DNA of 32,051 nt from Podaxis mareebaensis (taxonomy: Eukaryota > Basidiomycota > Agaricomycetes > Agaricales > Agaricaceae). The translations under genes and the position numbers were made by a program. Under the pieces are notes generated by a model that was not told the DNA's origin, searched no databases, and saw nothing but the letters and a program-made list of their open reading frames with translations. The DNA lies in contig JAEUWP010000423.1 in the NCBI GenBank assembly GCA_018524725.1, forward strand, positions 1 to 32,051. Direction: 5' to 3'. Below are positions 28,524-32,051 of the stretch, in pieces (position 1 is the first letter of the stretch; each line of letters begins with the position of its first letter).

Positions 28524-31500
28524 TTGATCAGGAGTGGATTACCTCTAAACTTCGCGAACTTAAGTCCAAGAAGAATTGACGCGACTTCAACTCAGGTGCT
28601 GTTAATGTCTAAAGGACCCCTTAACCGCCCTGCTCCTTCTTCCATTTCTTCTATTCCTATCATTTTCTTCAACATTCATTGCTCTTCCTCTCTCGTTGAA
28701 CTTCTCCTTAACGACCCTCTTTTTAAAGACATCCTTGTCCTATGTATTCAAGAACCCCCTTTCAACATTATCCACAATATTCCCTCTATGACCGACTCTG
28801 AAGGAGTCCCCTACAAAGGCATGCTGTATAACCCAAATTGGCATATCTTCTTGTCGGATGAAGATCATCCCAGAACAGCCACCTTCATCCGATGTTCATG
28901 CGATGTACTCCTACCAACTTCTCACCCAAACATTATTTCTTCCCCTGACTTTCAACTTATCTCATTATCTTTCCCAAGAAAGGTTTTCTTTCTTAACTGT
29001 TATCTTGACCCTTCTAACAATAGCTCTCTTTCATTGTTGGAAGAACACTCTCACCTCCTACCTAAAAATCTTGTATGCACCAGAGGAGATTTTAATTCCC
29101 ACTCTCCAGAATGGGACCCTCACATTACTCACCATACCACGCAAGGAGATCTACTAACTGACATCATGAACTCCCTAGGCCTCTCTCTTTCCACACCATC
29201 ACAGGATAAGTACATGCACATTCCCTATGATGGTAATAAACACCCATCTGTTATTGACCTTATTTTCATGATAGACAAGGCTACCCAAAGCCCAGTCCAT
29301 CAAATCTGTGACGATTGGCAATTCACTTCAGATCACCGACCACTCCTCACCTCCCTTCCTACCCCCTCCCCCTTCCAACCCTTCATAGAGAAACTTACTG
29401 TTCCAAAGGATTCCGAGGAAGAAGCCACCTTCCTCTACTCTGTTGGCATTTGTCTTCAGGCCATTCCACCCACCTTCAACTCAGCTGAAGACGTACACTT
29501 GTATGCTCAAGCCATTTCTCAAATTATCACTCAAGAATGGCAACGCAATGCCAAACTCATCAAAATCTGCACTCGGTCCAAGCCATGGTGGAACCCAGCA
29601 TGCTCCTCCACCCTTAGAGCTTTCCAATTCCACAAGTCCAAAGCAAATTGGGCTAAATTCCAATGCACTACCTGCACTGCCAAGCGCCAATTCTTTGATA
29701 AGAAAATTAGAGATATAGCTGAGGAAGACTGCCGTCCCTGGGATTTAATGTCCTGGATTGGCAAATGCAACCTCCCCTCCTCCCAATCCATCACTTTCAA
29801 TGGGAAGAGTTGTGACGAGCTAGAGGACCTCTGGCATGCTCTCAACTCTTCCTATAACTCTGCCTCTGAGTGTCCCATGGACTTAGATGCCATCAATTCT
29901 TTTGACACTCACCCAGAACGCCTGTGGCTGCCATTTTCTAAGGCCAAACTATTTGATGCCCTTAACCCCTGCGCTAATGCTTCTGCCCCAGGTCCTGATC
30001 ATCTCTCGTGGGCCCACATTAAACATATCATGTCCAATGATATCTTCCTTTCCAACTTCCTCACATTCACTTCAAAATGCATCGAATTTTCCACCTGGCT
30101 GGAACACTTCAAAAATTCCACTTCTGTCATCATCCCCAAACTGAACAAACCCCACTATTCTACCCTGAAAATGTTCCACCCCATAGTCCTTCTCAACATG
30201 CTAGGCAAGCTGATCGAGAAGATGATTTCCACCTGAATGCAATTCGAAGCATCTCAATTTGACCTCATTCACCCCCTCCAATTCGGAGGAATTATCCAAT
30301 GCTCTACCAAAGATGCTGGCGTCTACGTCACCCACCTGGTTCGATTGGGTTGGAAACATAAACTCAAGACTAGCATCATCACCTTCGACATAGCACAGTT
30401 TTTCCCTTCCACTAACCATGAAATCCTCACCTCCACTCTTCACTGCCAAGGCTTCAATTCTTGACTTGTTTCTTTCTTTTCTGATTATTTAAGTAATCGC
30501 TTCACTACTTATTCTTGGAACAATAACTTGTCTCCAAAATTTTCTGCTTCTGTTGGTGTTGGCCAAGGATCTGCTCTTTCCCCCATTCTTACAGCTCTGT
30601 CTCTTTCCCCTTTTATGTACAAATTCTCCAATGACCCTCATTGTAAAATAATCTCTTTCGTTGATGACGGACTCATTGTAGCTCAATCAGACTCATTTTC
30701 TACTAACTGCTGCCTCCTTTCACAGGTCTACAAAAACTGTGAAGAATACCTCTGCTGCCTTGGATTTGTCCTCAAAAGAGACAAAACTGAGGCCTTCCAC
30801 TTCTCCAACCACTCCTCCCAGGAACCCAATCCCCCTGTCGTCATCAATGACTCCCTCATCATTCAACCCAAACCCTTCCTCTGCTACCTTGGCTTCTGGT
30901 TCGACAGAAGCCTCTCCTTCAAGGAACACGTCTGCTTTTACTCCACCAAAGCACTTTCCACCATCCGATGCATGCACATGCTCAGCAACTCTATCCGTGG
31001 CCTATCTCCCCTCCACAAGAGGCTTTTATATCGATCCTGTGTTGTCCCCATAGCAACATATGGATTCTGTCTCTGGTTCAATCGCAACATGAGATACCAC
31101 AGACTCATCAAGTCCCTCCAATGCATGCAATGCCAAGCCACTTTATGGATTACTGGCGCATTCTGTACTACCCCCACAGGTGGAGTTGAAGCCATCACAG
31201 GCCTCATCCCTATTCAACTCCACCTCTTCAAACTCATGAAATGATGCTCTCTTCATTTCCACACCCTTCCCCCTTCCCATCCCCTTAAACTCCTCACATG
31301 CGACATCAACCCCTTAGACGTGTGTCAAACCAAGCAGTGCTCAACAGTGCTCAACTTTATTTCACATGCCCAGTTGGTCACAGACTGATTTTAATGTCTC
31401 CATCCCAGTGCCAAACCTGGCCAGCACCTGCTGGACTTATTTAGCGATCAAATTAAATTCTTTGAATGCCCTGACCCTTCAAAAGAAGGTGCCATGGCAC

Positions 31501-31856
31501 TTCACATTGCCAATGCCTCCCATGCTCATGACCTTGCCTTCTCATCCCCTGTCTCCCTCCTTGTAGCTACAGACAGTTCAGTTCCCTCTAACTCTTCTTT
31601 TTCTGCCACTTCCGCTTTTCTTGTTTTCAACTCTTCCGATACAGACATACTTTCTTCCATGGTCCACCCCTGTGGGGAAGTGACCTCTTCTGATTCTGAG
31701 TCTTATGCTCTCCATCTCGGACTCTTCTCCACTATTTCTTTTTCTCATTCTCTCAATATCTCCTCAATTGTAGTTTTCACAGACTCAATTTCATCTGCTA
31801 AATGTCTATTCTCTTATAGGCCTCACAGTGTGCACCCAGACTCCATCGCGGTGTAG
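28524..31856 (+). pseudogene. LINE D ORF2: AP-endonuclease, reverse transcriptase, RNase H (truncated)
   Basis: It stays in one frame from 28524 with TGA stops at 30234-30236, 30462-30464, 31242-31244 and a TGA/TAA pair near 31386-31394. Endonuclease: IIFFNIHCSS start, LCIQEPPF (about 28740), RGDFNSHSPEWDP (about 29083-29120), VIDLIFM (about 29250) and SDHRPLL (about 29330). RT: ASAPGPDHLSW (29970-30005), PLQFGG (30271-30290), TFDIAQFFPS (30382-30410, block A), GQGSALSPILTALSLSPF (block B) and SFVDDGLIVA (about 30655-30685, block C with both Asp intact). RNase H: VATDSS (31563-31580), SESYAL and VFTDSISSAK, cut at HPDSIAV and TAG 31854-31856. Catalytic motifs are intact but stops prevent full-length protein. 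It starts 4 bases after the ORF1 stop, suggesting reinitiation coupling. Confidence 0.88.
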
Positions 31857-32051
31857 AGGGTAGAAATGTAGGTAGTAGTTACAACAACAACAAAATGCTG
31901 CTTAGTAGCTACTACTGTCCTCAGATGAGTTCTGGGGGACAATGAACAGAAAATAGAGGAGATTGGGGTTATGCGAAAGCGAAATAGAGCTCAGTGGACT
32001 GTCCTAAACAATCACAAGCTCAAGCTAAAGGCCTCTATAACAGCTGTGCCC
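31857..32051. other. Unassigned right edge with small hairpin
   Basis: Similarity to LINE D ends at about 31856. A GTAGTAGTTAC / GTAGCTACTAC inverted pair (31872-31882 and 31905-31915) surrounds a CAA-repeat loop. From about 31940 one plus-strand frame reads as a charged helix-like segment (EIGVMRKRNRAQWTVLNN) running off the window; it may be the beginning of another coding relic, but I cannot name it. Confidence 0.35.

Larger units (their letters stand above)
26790..31856 (+). mobile_element. LINE D, two-ORF non-LTR retrotransposon (Tad1/I-like), 3'-truncated
   Basis: A different LINE family from copies A-C: ORF1 with CCHC knuckles, ORF2 with AP-endonuclease, RT and RNase H. It is GC-richer, Pro/Ser-rich in codon content, and has few in-frame stops, so it is younger or less mutated. 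The 5' edge is uncertain (about 26760-26800, in the hAT 5' flank). The 3' edge lies at about 31856, inside the RNase H domain, with no A-tail. Clade placement is by domain order only. Confidence 0.85.

Noticed and set aside
29481..29845. Minus-strand frames inside LINE D
   Set aside because: They oppose the well-supported endonuclease-RT frame and have no recognisable motif.
1..32051. Bacterial-style promoters, ribosome-binding sites or terminators
   Set aside because: The content is fungal and transposon-derived; such signals would be meaningless here. No tRNA genes were recognised either.

Overview
The window looks like a transposon graveyard from a mushroom-forming fungus (Basidiomycota, most likely Agaricomycetes). 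Three things point there: rDNA relics with an Agaricomycete-style ITS2 (226 nt, preceded by a standard 5.8S end), a Ty3/gypsy chromovirus integrase plus chromodomain of the type common in mushrooms, and a BED-finger hAT transposase split by short (about 35-60 nt) introns. I see no intact host gene. Almost every coding relic carries TGA, TAG or TAA where CGA, CAG or CAA would fit, and CpG is almost absent over most of the window, including inside the rDNA. This is the footprint of cytosine methylation or RIP-like C-to-T mutation on both strands.

Layout. 1-5684: chromovirus material: end of a 3' ORF plus LTR (74-1316), a truncated integrase/chromodomain relic (1317-2777), about 2.3 kb of unusual reading frames between chromodomain and LTR (2787-5130), and a second LTR (5126-5684). 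5685-8691: LINE copy A (ORF1, AP-endonuclease, start of RT), broken inside RT and fused to the 3' part of 18S rDNA plus the start of ITS1 (8692-9328). 9330-10290: a GC- and CpG-rich island unlike everything around it, followed by a hairpin (10411-10513) and a 222-bp duplication (10939-11355). 11605-13802: LINE copy C (ORF1 and a few codons of ORF2), cut by a Tc1-like DD34E transposon (13803-14820). 14880-15720: an array of about 96-bp repeats, then a 300-bp module (15665-15966). 15967-17930: rDNA on the minus strand (28S 5' end, ITS2, 5.8S, ITS1, 18S 3' end). 17931-22077: LINE copy B on the minus strand, whose poly(A) end sits directly against 18S rDNA. 22081-22385: the 300-bp module again, inverted. 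22440-23621: eight units of a 155-bp tandem repeat. 23622-26751: hAT element with a broken transposase. 26790-31856: LINE D of a different family (CCHC ORF1; endonuclease, RT and RNase H in ORF2), with few stops. 31857-32051: unassigned.

The most interesting structure is the LINE-18S association. Copies A and B lie upstream of 18S sequence in the same relative orientation, B with an A-tail at the GATCAGATACC site of the conserved '790 loop'. The two LINE-18S-ITS1 blocks are inverted relative to each other. This suggests either an 18S-targeting fungal LINE or duplication of one LINE-interrupted rDNA unit. Also notable are a 218-bp tract almost identical between LINE copies A and C inside much more diverged sequence (gene conversion), and the CpG-rich island.

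All family calls are from reading translations and motifs. No database search was possible.
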